64,000 nucleotides of DNA from Rubrivivax gelatinosus (GTDB lineage: Bacteria > Pseudomonadota > Gammaproteobacteria > Burkholderiales > Burkholderiaceae_C). Below the pieces are notes generated by a model. That model was not told the origin of the DNA. It did not search any database and saw nothing but the letters and a program-made list of their open reading frames with translations. This document shows, piece by piece, positions 1 through 8,051 of the stretch. The DNA is taken from contig NZ_SLXD01000008.1 in assembly GCF_004340905.1 (NCBI RefSeq), positions 181,288-245,287 of the forward strand, written 5' to 3'. Within the stretch, counting starts at the first letter, position 1, and each line of letters begins with the position of its first letter. A program made the position numbers and the translations under genes.

Positions 1-1
1 G

Positions 2-736
2 CTGGACGCGCGTCTGCAGCGCCTGGGCCGGCCGCTGTCCTGGCTGGCGCGTGCGGCCGTGTCGGGCGTGCTGCTGATGGCGCTGTCCATCGCCGCGCTG
101 CTGGCCTGGCCCGACGCCGCGGGCTGGTGGACCTGGCCGCTGCTGGTGGCCATCGTGCTGACGGTGCAGGACCTCGTTCGCTGGCGCGACGCCTGGCGCG
201 ACACCCGGCCGACCACCGTGCCGGGGCAGACGCGCCGTGCGCTGGCGCGCTGGGCCGACGCGCGCGCCCGGCGCTGGCTGACGCCGCCGCGGCTGGCGGC
301 CTTCGTCGCGGCCGCGGGTGCCGCCGAGATGGCCGTCGACCGCTGGGCCGCACCGGCCGGCGCCGCCGCGCCCGGCGTGCCGGCGATGGCCTGGGTCGGC
401 GCACTGGCTTTGGCCTGCTGGGGCGGCGAGCGGCTGGCGCGCTGGCGCACGGCGGCGGCGGGTGCGGCGCCGCGCGGCGCCCACTGGCACGAGCTGGGCC
501 GCACGCTGATGGCGCTGGCCTGGACGGCAGCCGCCTTCACCGCGCTGGGCGTGCTCGGTGGCCGCGTGGTGGCCGGTCACCCGGTCGAGGCGCTGTGGCC
601 GGTGCTGCTGCTGGTGCCGATGGTCGGCGGCGCGTGGCTGGTCTACAGCGTCGTTCGGCTGCTGCTGCGGCTGGCGGCCGGCGCGACGGCCGAGGGCTTG
701 CGCGGGCTGTGGCGCCGCGGGGCCCGGCGGCCTTGA
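2..736 (+). CDS. integral membrane protein, 5' end outside the window
   Basis: The reading frame is open from base 2 and ends at a TGA at 734-736, so the gene begins before the window; an internal GTG at 59 is the first start-like codon but the frame is just as coding-like before it. The visible 244 residues hold about four or five hydrophobic stretches (after 'WLARAAVSGVLLMAL', around 'WPLLVAIVLTV', 'AMAWVGALALACW', 'MALAWTAAAFTALGVL', 'WPVLLLVPMVGGAWLVYS') separated by Arg-rich loops. I do not recognise a family. It is followed by 130 bases without a gene, then by the mntA-hepT pair, with which it shows no link. Confidence 0.6.
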   Translation: MDARLQRLGRPLSWLARAAVSGVLLMALSIAALLAWPDAAGWWTWPLLVAIVLTVQDLVRWRDAWRDTRPTTVPGQTRRALARWADARARRWLTPPRLAAFVAAAGAAEMAVDRWAAPAGAAAPGVPAMAWVGALALACWGGERLARWRTAAAGAAPRGAHWHELGRTLMALAWTAAAFTALGVLGGRVVAGHPVEALWPVLLLVPMVGGAWLVYSVVRLLLRLAAGATAEGLRGLWRRGARRP

Positions 737-865
737 ACGGGCGCGGACGCCGCAGCCTCCGGTCTGGCTGGGCCCCATGCTGATTCTGAAGACCGGGCAC
801 GACGCTTTCCTGCGCTGAGCGTGATCGCCGGGCGCGGCCGGCCTGCTTCATCGGACAATGCCGCC

Positions 866-1261
866 ATGAACCGCGCGACGATCGTCGAACTGCTGCAGTG
901 CCGCCTGCCCGGCTTGCTGGCGGTCTATGCCTTCGGCAGCCGCATCGACGGGACGGCGGGCCCGGCCAGCGATCTGGACCTGGCGGTGCTCGTCGCCGGT
1001 TATGCCGATCCGCTGGCCTTGTTCGAGCTGTCCGGCGAACTGGCCGACCTTGCCGGCTGCGACGTCGACCTGCTCGACCTTCGTGCCGCTTCGACCGTCA
1101 TGCAGTACCGCGTGATCACGACCGGCGAACGGTGGTGGGCGGCCGACACGCGCGCCGGCCTGTTCGAGGCCGCGGTGCTGAGCGAGAAGACGGCGCTCGA
1201 CACGGCACGGGCCGGGCTGCTGCAGGACATCCGCCGAACGGGGACCATCCATGGCCGATGA
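866..1261 (+). CDS. mntA: MntA-like nucleotidyltransferase, antitoxin of a HEPN/MNT pair
   Basis: This 131-residue protein carries the minimal nucleotidyltransferase signature GS-X10-DxD (Gly24-Ser25, Asp36, Asp38) and a third acidic position in 'VDLLDL' (Asp68). In characterised MNT-HEPN modules the MntA enzyme silences the HEPN toxin by transferring AMP groups to a toxin tyrosine. The ATG at 866 was chosen because family members start just before the first helix; an upstream in-frame ATG at 821 would add 15 residues unlike the family. Its stop overlaps the next gene by 11 bases, so the two are translationally coupled in the order antitoxin then toxin. Function is inferred from motif and pairing. 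Confidence 0.85.
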   Translation: MNRATIVELLQCRLPGLLAVYAFGSRIDGTAGPASDLDLAVLVAGYADPLALFELSGELADLAGCDVDLLDLRAASTVMQYRVITTGERWWAADTRAGLFEAAVLSEKTALDTARAGLLQDIRRTGTIHGR

Positions 1262-1679
1262 CGTGTTGCTGAACAAGGCGGCGGTGATCGAGCGCTGCGT
1301 CGCCCGCGCACGCGAGGAGTACGCCGCCAACCCGGCGGGCTTCGCCACCGACTACACGCGCCAGGACGCCGCGATCCTGAACATCCAGCGGGCCTGCGAG
1401 GCGGCCCTCGACATGGGCCAGCATCTGATCCGCCGCGAACGGCTCGGCGTGCCGCAGAGTGCGCGCGACGTCTTCGCCCTGCTGGCCCGGGCGGGCTGGA
1501 TCGACGCCGGTCTGGCCGACGCGCTCAAGCGCATGGTCGGCTTCCGCAACATCGCGGTGCACGACTATCAGGCGCTGCAACTGCCGATCACGGTCGCGAT
1601 CATCACCTCGCACCTCGACGAGTTCCTGCAATACAGCCAGGCCCTGTTGCTGCGCGACGGTGGGGGCGTGGCCGGCTGA
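1251..1679 (+). CDS. hepT: HepT-like HEPN RNase toxin
   Basis: The 142-residue, mostly helical protein contains the HEPN catalytic motif RX4HXY as Arg99, His104, Tyr106 ('RNIAVHDY'), which in this family forms the RNase site; the tyrosine is the residue adenylylated by MntA in studied pairs. Length matches HepT proteins (about 130-150 residues). It starts inside the end of mntA (ATG at 1251, mntA stop at 1259-1261), a typical layout for this type VII-like toxin-antitoxin module. Nothing is truncated and all motif residues are present, so the toxin should be active. The target RNA cannot be told from sequence. Confidence 0.85.
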   Translation: MADDVLLNKAAVIERCVARAREEYAANPAGFATDYTRQDAAILNIQRACEAALDMGQHLIRRERLGVPQSARDVFALLARAGWIDAGLADALKRMVGFRNIAVHDYQALQLPITVAIITSHLDEFLQYSQALLLRDGGGVAG

Positions 1680-1700
1680 GCGAGGCCCCCGAACCCGCGT

Positions 1701-2522
1701 TCATGCCAACGCTGCCGCCAGCGCCACCTGCCAGTCGGCCGGCACATCCAGATAAGCCAGGTGGCCGGCCCCGGGCAGCACGTGCAGCGCGGCACCCGGC
1801 AGCGCCGCATGCGCCGCCCGTGCTGCTTCGACGGCGAAACGTGCGTCGTATTCGCCATGCACCAGCCGCACGCGCCCGCCCAGCGACTCGAGCGTGCCGC
1901 GTGTGCCCTTCAGCCCGTGCCGGCGCACGGCACCCAGCCACTCGCCGGAGAAGGCCACCGCGCCGACCAGCCGGCGTGCGGCGTCCAGCGCCTCGGGGCG
2001 GTGCACGTCGAGTTCCAGCGTCTCCAGCGCCAGCCGCCGGGTCGCGGCGAGCGGGTCGGGCTCGGTGTCGAAGATCTGCTTCCACAGCGCGCGCAGCTCG
2101 GGCCGGGCCGCGGCGGGTGGGGCGGCGACCGTCACCGGGTAGGCGGTCGACGCCAGCACCAGGCGCTCGATGCGCTGCGGCTGCCGGGCCGCCAGCGCCT
2201 GCGCGACGACGCCGCCGAAGCTGAAGCCCAGCACGTCGGCCCGCGCCAAGCCCAGCGTGTCCAGCAGCGCCACGATGTCGCCGACGACGGCGTCGACCGT
2301 ATAGCCGGTGTCGTCCGTGCAGCGAAAGGACTGCCCGCAGCCGCGCAGGTCGAAGAGCAGCGGCCGGATGCCGCGGCCGCAGAGCCCGGCGACGGCCGGC
2401 AGCAGGTAGCTGTGGTCCCAGTCGGGGCCGCCGTGGATCACCAGCAGCGGCCGGCCCGGCGTGCGCGCCCGCACGACGTGCAGGCTGCCGTCGGGCGTGG
2501 GGACGTCGAAATGCTCGAACAC
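1701..2522 (-). CDS. alpha/beta hydrolase (proline iminopeptidase-like)
   Basis: A 273-residue cytoplasmic hydrolase with the full alpha/beta-fold set: oxyanion-hole 'HGGP' near residue 33, 'DLRGCGQS', nucleophile elbow 'GFSFGG', a late acidic residue in 'GEYDARF' and a catalytic His in 'GAGHLAY'. The HGGP and DLRGxGxS pattern is closest to proline iminopeptidases and related peptidase-like hydrolases, but the substrate is not settled. The GTG at 2522 is preferred over longer frames because GGAGG lies five to six bases ahead of it and because longer versions would run into the helicase gene, whose stop is only 17 bases upstream; the two are probably one transcript. Confidence 0.8.
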   Translation of the reverse strand: MFEHFDVPTPDGSLHVVRARTPGRPLLVIHGGPDWDHSYLLPAVAGLCGRGIRPLLFDLRGCGQSFRCTDDTGYTVDAVVGDIVALLDTLGLARADVLGFSFGGVVAQALAARQPQRIERLVLASTAYPVTVAAPPAAARPELRALWKQIFDTEPDPLAATRRLALETLELDVHRPEALDAARRLVGAVAFSGEWLGAVRRHGLKGTRGTLESLGGRVRLVHGEYDARFAVEAARAAHAALPGAALHVLPGAGHLAYLDVPADWQVALAAALA

Positions 2523-2539
2523 GGCTCCTCCGCTGGGGT

Positions 2540-4834
2540 TCAGTCGCCGGCGCCGCCCCGCCGCACCCGCCACCACCCCGGCAGCAAGGCCCGCACCTCG
2601 GCACGGCCGAAACGGTCGTCGACGAGGTGCAGCACGCCGCGGTCTTCAGGCGTGCGGATCACACGCCCGGCGGCCTGAACCACCTTCTGCAGCCCCGGCA
2701 CGAGGTAGGTGTAGGCCCAGCCGGCGCCGAAACGCGCTTCCAGCCGCGCCTTCATCGACTCCTGCACCGCGTCCACCGGCGGCAGGCCCAGCGTCGCGAC
2801 GAAGGCGCCGACGAGGCGCGAGCCCGGCAGGTCGATGCCTTCGCCGAAAGCGCCGCCCAGCACCGCCAGGCCGATCTGGCGCCCGCCTTCGGCGAAGGAA
2901 TCGACGAAGGCGCGGCGTTCGGCTTCGTCCATGCGGCGCTGCTGGCAGCGCAGCGGCAGCTCGGGCGCGGCGGCCTGCAGCGCGGCGGCGGTGCGTTCCA
3001 GGTAGTCGAAGCTGCTGAAGAACGCGAGGTAGTTGCCCGGCATCTCGGCGTACTGGCGCGCGATCAGCGCCGCCAGCGGCGCCAGCGAGGCTTCGCGGTC
3101 GGCATAACGCGTGGACAGCGGTGCGATGCGCACCGCCAGCTGCGCGGCGTCGAACGGCGACTCGCAGTCCAGCCAGGCCGCGCCTTCGCCCAGGCCGAGC
3201 AGGTCGCGCTGGTAGGGCGCCGGCGCCAGCGTCGCCGAGAACAGCACCGTGGTGTGCAGGGCCTCGAAACGCGGCTTGATGAACGGCGCCGGCACGACGC
3301 AACGCACGCAGGCCACGGCCTCGGGTTTGCCGCGCGCGCTGGGGCGGCGCGTCAGGTCGAACTGGCTGGTCGCCGGGTCCAGCAGCTCGGCCAGTTCGGC
3401 AAAACGCAGTGCGTCGAAGTGCAGCTGCAGCGCGTCGCCGGCCAGCGCGGTGGGCTGCTGCACCGCCAGCTCGCTGGCCGCCGAGATGTAGTTGCGCAGC
3501 GCGTCCAGCAGCTTGTCGGGCGCGGCGTCGGCGACCTCGAACGGCACGTCGCCGGCCTTGGCCAGCGCGCCCAGCGCACGCGCCACGCGTTCGACGGGAC
3601 GCTTCAGCGCGGCTGGTGCCGTGCGTTTGGCGGCGCGCACGGCGGCGGCGTCCAGCGTCGCGCTGTACATCTCGCGTGCCCGCGACACCAGGTTGTGCGC
3701 CTCGTCGACCAGCGCCACCGCGCGCCAGCCGTTCTCCTGCAGCAGCGCGTGCAGCAGCGCGCCGGAGTCGAAGACGTAGTTGAAGTCGCCGACGACGACG
3801 TCGGACCAGCGCGCCATCTCCTGCGCCAGGTAGTAGGGGCAGACGGCGTGTTCGGCGGCGACGGCGGGCAGCGCCTCGGGGTCGTGCGCCAGCGCGCCCA
3901 GCGCCGCCTGGCGCGCCGCCGGCAGGCGGTCGTAGAAGCCGCGTGCCAGCCGGCAGTCGTCGCCGTGGCAGGCGCGGCCGGGTTCGGCGCAGGCCTTGTC
4001 GCGCGCGACGAGCTGCAGCACACGCAGCGGGCGCGCGCCGCCGGCGCGCAGCGTGGCCAGCGCGTCCAGCGCCAGGCGCCGGCCGGGCGTCTTGGCGGCG
4101 AGGAAGAAGACGCGGTCCAGGCGCTGGCCGGGCAGGGCCTTCAGCGTCGGGAACAGCGTCGCCATCGTCTTGCCGATGCCGGTGGGCGCCTGCGCCAGCA
4201 GCGGCCGGCCGGCGCGCGCGGCGTTGTAGACCGCGGTCGCCAGTTCACGCTGGCCGGCGCGGAAGGCGTCGTGCGGCCAGGCCAGCGCCGCCAGCGCGGC
4301 GTCGCGTGCGGCGCGGTGCGCCAGCTCGGCCTCCGCCCAGGCGGCGAAGCGCTGGCACAGCGCCTCGAAGTGGGCCTGCAGCTCGGCGGCGGTCAGCGTC
4401 TCGTCGAAGGTGGTCTCGCTCTCGCGGTCGACGTCCCAGTAGAGCACGCGCACCGTCAAGCGCGGCAGCTCGTGCGTGGCGGCCAGCAGCGCGCCGTAGA
4501 CACGCGCCTGGGCGCGGTGCAGCGCGCGGTGGTGCTCGGGGATGCGCTCGACCGGGCCGCGGTGGGTCTTGACCTCCTCGACCAGCGCTCGCCCCAGGTC
4601 GACGCCGTCGGCGCGGCCGCGCACGCGCAGCTGCTGCCAGCGGCCTTCGAGCGCGACCTCGCTCTCGTGCCCGGGGCCGCGGCGCGCGGCGACGCGGCGG
4701 TGGCCGGCCATGCCTTCGGCGGCCGTCGGGGCTGGCGTGAAGCGCAGGTCCAGGTCGCCGGTCTTGGCCGCGAACGCACACAGCGCACGCACCGGCACGG
4801 TGTAGGCGGGGGCGGCGTCGGGGGGCTCGGTCAC
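2540..4834 (-). CDS. DinG/XPD-type Fe-S helicase with N-terminal PD-(D/E)XK-like domain
   Basis: A superfamily 2 DNA helicase of about 764 residues. Walker A 'APTGIGKT' lies near residues 216-223 and the DEAH box near 377-380. Four cysteines at about 282, 289, 294 and 332 are placed as in the XPD/DinG 4Fe-4S domain, and the C-terminal helicase motif 'QAAGRVIR' is intact. Ahead of it, residues 60-100 contain 'GRADGVD' followed by 'EEVKT', the Asp...ExK spacing of Cas4/RecB-like PD-(D/E)XK nucleases, so a nuclease-helicase fusion is likely. The start is uncertain: GTG 4834 or TTG 4879 (15 residues longer); neither has a strong ribosome site. A role in DNA repair is inferred from the family. Confidence 0.85.
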   Translation of the reverse strand: MTEPPDAAPAYTVPVRALCAFAAKTGDLDLRFTPAPTAAEGMAGHRRVAARRGPGHESEVALEGRWQQLRVRGRADGVDLGRALVEEVKTHRGPVERIPEHHRALHRAQARVYGALLAATHELPRLTVRVLYWDVDRESETTFDETLTAAELQAHFEALCQRFAAWAEAELAHRAARDAALAALAWPHDAFRAGQRELATAVYNAARAGRPLLAQAPTGIGKTMATLFPTLKALPGQRLDRVFFLAAKTPGRRLALDALATLRAGGARPLRVLQLVARDKACAEPGRACHGDDCRLARGFYDRLPAARQAALGALAHDPEALPAVAAEHAVCPYYLAQEMARWSDVVVGDFNYVFDSGALLHALLQENGWRAVALVDEAHNLVSRAREMYSATLDAAAVRAAKRTAPAALKRPVERVARALGALAKAGDVPFEVADAAPDKLLDALRNYISAASELAVQQPTALAGDALQLHFDALRFAELAELLDPATSQFDLTRRPSARGKPEAVACVRCVVPAPFIKPRFEALHTTVLFSATLAPAPYQRDLLGLGEGAAWLDCESPFDAAQLAVRIAPLSTRYADREASLAPLAALIARQYAEMPGNYLAFFSSFDYLERTAAALQAAAPELPLRCQQRRMDEAERRAFVDSFAEGGRQIGLAVLGGAFGEGIDLPGSRLVGAFVATLGLPPVDAVQESMKARLEARFGAGWAYTYLVPGLQKVVQAAGRVIRTPEDRGVLHLVDDRFGRAEVRALLPGWWRVRRGGAGD

Positions 4835-4945
4835 GGCTGTATTTTCGTCCAGTTGGTCGGGAGTCTTGCGCCGATGCAAAGCGGTCGCCGCGCGCCGTGG
4901 TTAAGGTGCCGACATCCGCCGCGCCGCCGGCGCCGAGCCCTGCCG

Positions 4946-5719
4946 ATGAGCATCGACACCGCCTCCGCCGCAACCACCGACCTGCCCGCCGGCGACGACC
5001 TGGACTTCTACCGCGCGCTGCACCGCGCCTTCGACACCACGCTGGCCGCGGGCCGCGGCAGCACCGCCGGCATCGAGCGTCTGATGGCGCAGGCGGTCGA
5101 CACCTTCGACGGCAACGTGCGCCTGCGCTGCGCCGACGAGCCGCCGGTCGCCTGCCGCAAGGCCTGCGCCACCTGCTGCCATCTGCGCGTCGTCGCGACC
5201 ATGCCCGAGCTGCTGCTGGCCGCGCACTTCCTCGCCCGCGTGGCGCCGCCGCTGGCCGACCGCGGCATCGACCTCGTCGGCGCCTTGCGTGCCGCAGAGG
5301 CGAAGACCCACCGCCGCAGCGAGGCCGAGCGTGCCGCCGAGCCGGTGCGCTGCCCCTTCCTGGCGCAAGGCGTCTGCGTGATCTACCCGGTGCGCCCGCT
5401 GGCCTGCCGCGGCCATGCCTCGACCGACGCGCGCGCCTGCGCCGAAGCCGCCGCCGGCCGCCGCGCCGAGGTTCCGGCCAGCGCCGGCCACCGCGCGGTG
5501 CGGGCGCTGGTGCAAGGCGCGCTGCAGTCCTCGCTGCGCGACGCCGGCCTGGCCTGGGGCGTCTACGAGTTCAACGAGGCGCTGGTGACGGCGCTGGACC
5601 ATCCCGGCCCGGCCGCCGCCTGGTGGGCGGGCGATGACCCGCTGGCCGGCGCGCGCTGCGACGAGCTGCCGCCGGGCGAGCAGGAACAGGTCTTCGACCG
5701 CCTGCGCCCGCCGGCCTGA
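4946..5719 (+). CDS. YkgJ-family cysteine cluster protein
   Basis: This 257-residue soluble protein has the CxxxCxxCC-type cluster 'CRKACATCC' near residue 72 and a second set 'CPFLAQGVC ... PLACRGH', the pattern of YkgJ proteins (UPF0153), which are thought to bind zinc or an iron-sulfur centre. The extra 70 residues at the N-terminus and the 80 at the C-terminus show no motif I recognise. It is divergent from the helicase gene, with about 110 bases between the two starts, and lies 112 bases ahead of a copper-storage-like gene. Its biochemical role is unknown across the family. Confidence 0.8.
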   Translation: MSIDTASAATTDLPAGDDLDFYRALHRAFDTTLAAGRGSTAGIERLMAQAVDTFDGNVRLRCADEPPVACRKACATCCHLRVVATMPELLLAAHFLARVAPPLADRGIDLVGALRAAEAKTHRRSEAERAAEPVRCPFLAQGVCVIYPVRPLACRGHASTDARACAEAAAGRRAEVPASAGHRAVRALVQGALQSSLRDAGLAWGVYEFNEALVTALDHPGPAAAWWAGDDPLAGARCDELPPGEQEQVFDRLRPPA

Positions 5720-5831
5720 TCGCGGCCGGCGTGCCCGCCACCGGCGGGGCGCGGCGTTTGCCTGGGGACGGCCCTGCGCGCCTGGCGCGTGCCCTCCACC
5801 CCAGCCCGCCGCCGCGGGCCGAAAGCCGCCC

Positions 5832-6164
5832 ATGTCCCCCGACTCCGGCCGTTATGCCCTCGACGTCTGCCTCGCCTGCATCGAGGCCTGCGAACGCTGC
5901 ACCGCCGCTGGCCTGAAGGAGCGCGAGGTCGCGCTGATGGCGCGCTGCATCGCGCTGGACCTCGACTGCGCCGCCGCCTGCCGCCTGGTGGCGGCCTACC
6001 TGATGCGCGGCAGCGACTACCTGCCCCCGGCCGCCGCGCTGTGCGCCGACGTCTGCCGCCGCTGCGCCGCCGAATGCGAGCGCCACGACCACGACCACTG
6101 CCGCCGCTGCGCCGACGCCTGCCGGCGCTGCGCCGAGGCGTGTTCGGCGATGGCCTCGGCCTGA
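5832..6164 (+). CDS. four-helix-bundle copper-storage-like protein (Csp/DUF326)
   Basis: A 110-residue protein with 16 cysteines, nearly all in CxxC or CxxxC spacing along four predicted helices, plus a His-rich turn 'ERHDHDHC'. This is the pattern of the Csp family of cytosolic and exported copper stores, in which the cysteines line the inside of a helical bundle and bind many Cu(I) ions. No Tat or Sec signal is present, so it resembles the cytosolic Csp3 type. It has its own start 112 bases after the YkgJ-like gene and ends 4 bases from the stop of the convergent macro-like gene. Copper binding is inferred from the family. Confidence 0.85.
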   Translation: MSPDSGRYALDVCLACIEACERCTAAGLKEREVALMARCIALDLDCAAACRLVAAYLMRGSDYLPPAAALCADVCRRCAAECERHDHDHCRRCADACRRCAEACSAMASA

Positions 6165-6168
6165 AGCC

Positions 6169-7179
6169 TCAGCCGACCTCGTCCGCCAGGTCCAGCAGCG
6201 CCTTCGACGGTGGCCCGTAGCTGACGAGGCGCAGGTCCAGCCCGGCCGCGGCGGGCGACGCGAAGGCGCGGCGCATCGCCGCAGTGATCCAGGCCTCGTC
6301 GTTGCCGAAGGCGCCGCCGCCCAGCTGCGTCAGCAGCACCCGCGGCGGTTTTCCGGCGGCGGCGGCCAGGCGCGCTTCCCAGAGCGTCGCTTCGTAGGCC
6401 GCTTCGAGCACCAGCGTCGCGAAACGCGCCCAGGGCGCGCCGCGGTGGCGCGAGTAGGCGACCGGCAGCGCCGAGCAGAAAGCCTGCGAAACCACCGGCC
6501 CCGGCGGCGTGGCGACGTCGGTCACCTCCACGTCGCGGTGCACGCCGATCGCCAGCCGCGTGCGCAGCGCATCCAGCCCGGCATCGTCCAGCGCCGCCAG
6601 ATGGGCGTCGATCGCGGCCAGGCCGTCGGCGCTGGGCAGCGCGTAGCCGTTGCGCATCGCCCAGAGTGCTTCGCGCGGCCGGCCGGTGGCCGCCGCCAGC
6701 GCCTCGCCCAGGCCGGCCAGGGCGTCGAGCTGGCGCGTGGCGGTCTGGCCGGGGCGGCCGTCGACCGGCACGAAGTAGTGGCGCACGAGGGTCGCCGCGC
6801 CGCAGGCCATCGCGCAGGCCGGGCCTTGCGTGCGGTCGTGTTCGTAGCGCGTCACGCCTTCGTCGGGCGTGACCTCGGGGCCGATCATCTCCAGAAGGTT
6901 GAACTGCGACGCCACCTGGAACAGCGCGCCGGCCAGCGCCGGGTCGCGGTGCAGCGCGCGCACGTCGCCCTGCACGACGCGGCAGCGGGGCGGCGGCGCC
7001 GGCGGCAAGGCCGCGGCGCGCCCGCGCAGCGTGCCCAGCGTGACGAGTTCCAGCTCGCCGACGGCCCAGCTGCGGCCGGCTTCGGGCGCGTGCAGCCGGC
7101 CGTCGCGCCAGTGCAGGCGCCGGCGCAGCTCGTCGGCGGCGGGCTCGGCAAAGCCGGTCAGGCGGCTGAACCAGTCCAT
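6169..7179 (-). CDS. macro/PARG-like domain protein coupled to a sirtuin
   Basis: A 336-residue soluble protein with no standard name that I know. Features suggest a divergent macrodomain or poly(ADP-ribose)-glycohydrolase fold: 'VVQGDV' at 68-73 (like the macrodomain GDI/V strand), 'QFNLLEM' at 92-98, a conserved block 'RYEHDRTQGPACAMACG', 'SQAFCSALPVAYS' at 231-243, and 'GGGAFGNDEAWI' near 287-298, which resembles the PARG GCGAFGGD segment. The ATG lies two bases after the TGA of the upstream sirtuin gene, so the two are co-translated. If the fold call is right, it would bind or remove ADP-ribose. The fold is inference; the conserved blocks are seen. Confidence 0.65.
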   Translation of the reverse strand: MDWFSRLTGFAEPAADELRRRLHWRDGRLHAPEAGRSWAVGELELVTLGTLRGRAAALPPAPPPRCRVVQGDVRALHRDPALAGALFQVASQFNLLEMIGPEVTPDEGVTRYEHDRTQGPACAMACGAATLVRHYFVPVDGRPGQTATRQLDALAGLGEALAAATGRPREALWAMRNGYALPSADGLAAIDAHLAALDDAGLDALRTRLAIGVHRDVEVTDVATPPGPVVSQAFCSALPVAYSRHRGAPWARFATLVLEAAYEATLWEARLAAAAGKPPRVLLTQLGGGAFGNDEAWITAAMRRAFASPAAAGLDLRLVSYGPPSKALLDLADEVG

Positions 7180-7181
7180 GC

Positions 7182-8015
7182 TCAGCCGGCGGCCAGCGCG
7201 GCGTCGATCGCCGCCAGCCCTTGGAGCGCGCCGCAGGCCAGGCCGACGTGCAGCGCGCCAGGCACCGCGGGCTCGCGCGGGTTCAGCCGCAGCAGCCGGG
7301 CGTCGTGGGCGTGCAGCAGATGCTGGCCGAAACGCCGCACCGAGGGCACCGCCGTGCCGGCGCCGATCTCGACGACGACCGGGCGGCGCACGCCTTTCAG
7401 CCACTGCATCAGCGTGCCGATCTGGGCCTCGGTGCGGGCCGCCAGCCACTGCGCGTCGCCGAACATCAGGATGTTGGGCCGCGCCAGCGCGCCGCAGCGC
7501 GGGCAGCGCGGCAGCTCGCCGCGCCAGCGGCAGGCGGCGGTGTCGACGTCGACCACCAGATCGTCGGCCGGCCACGGCGCCTCGCTGCAGGGGCGTGTGC
7601 ACTGCAGCCAGTGGATCGAGCCGTGGCATTCGGCGACACGTTCGGCGGCGATGCCGGCACGCTGGAACTGGCCGTCGACGTTGCTCGTGAAGACGAAGCC
7701 GCCGGCCGGCGCACGCGCCATCCAGCGTTCCAGGATCGCGAAGCCGGCGTGCGGCACGGTGCGCCGGTACAGATCCAGCCGGTGGCCGTAGAAGCCCCAG
7801 GCCAGCGCCGGGTCGCGCTCGAAGCGCTCGGGGCAGGCGATCTCGGTGAAGTGCAGCCCGGCGGCGCCCAGCGCCGGGTAGGCGGTCCAGAAGCCGGCGT
7901 CGCCGCGGAAGTCGGGCAGGCCCGAATCGACGCCGATGCCGGCGCCGGCGGCGACGATCACCGCGTCGGCCTGGTCGATCAGGTCGGCGGCGTGGGCGAG
8001 AGCGCTGGGATCCAT
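7182..8015 (-). CDS. SIR2-family NAD-dependent deacylase or ADP-ribosyltransferase
   Basis: A 277-residue sirtuin. It shows the NAD-binding 'GAGIGVDSGLPDFRG' (24-38), 'TSNVDGQF' (110-117, normally TQNxDGLH), the general-base His131 in 'CHGS', zinc ligands Cys139, Cys143, Cys171 and Cys174, and 'RPNILMFGD' and 'GAGT' later on. Changes from the deacetylase consensus (GAGIG rather than GAGIS, TSNVDGQF, MFGD rather than xFGE) place it outside the CobB group. Sirtuins use NAD to deacylate proteins or to transfer ADP-ribose. It is the first gene of a two-gene leftward operon and is divergent from the aminotransferase, only 36 bases away. Confidence 0.88.
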   Translation of the reverse strand: MDPSALAHAADLIDQADAVIVAAGAGIGVDSGLPDFRGDAGFWTAYPALGAAGLHFTEIACPERFERDPALAWGFYGHRLDLYRRTVPHAGFAILERWMARAPAGGFVFTSNVDGQFQRAGIAAERVAECHGSIHWLQCTRPCSEAPWPADDLVVDVDTAACRWRGELPRCPRCGALARPNILMFGDAQWLAARTEAQIGTLMQWLKGVRRPVVVEIGAGTAVPSVRRFGQHLLHAHDARLLRLNPREPAVPGALHVGLACGALQGLAAIDAALAAG

Positions 8016-8051
8016 CAAGTTCTGCGGGCGAGCGGGCGGGAGAATAGCCCG

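Noticed and set aside
2627-4945. Very long open frame on the plus strand across the helicase gene, joined in frame to the YkgJ gene
   Set aside because: It is antisense to a well-supported helicase and rich in Arg/Gln/Gly repeats typical of shadow frames in GC-rich DNA. Only the part from 4946 has family signatures.
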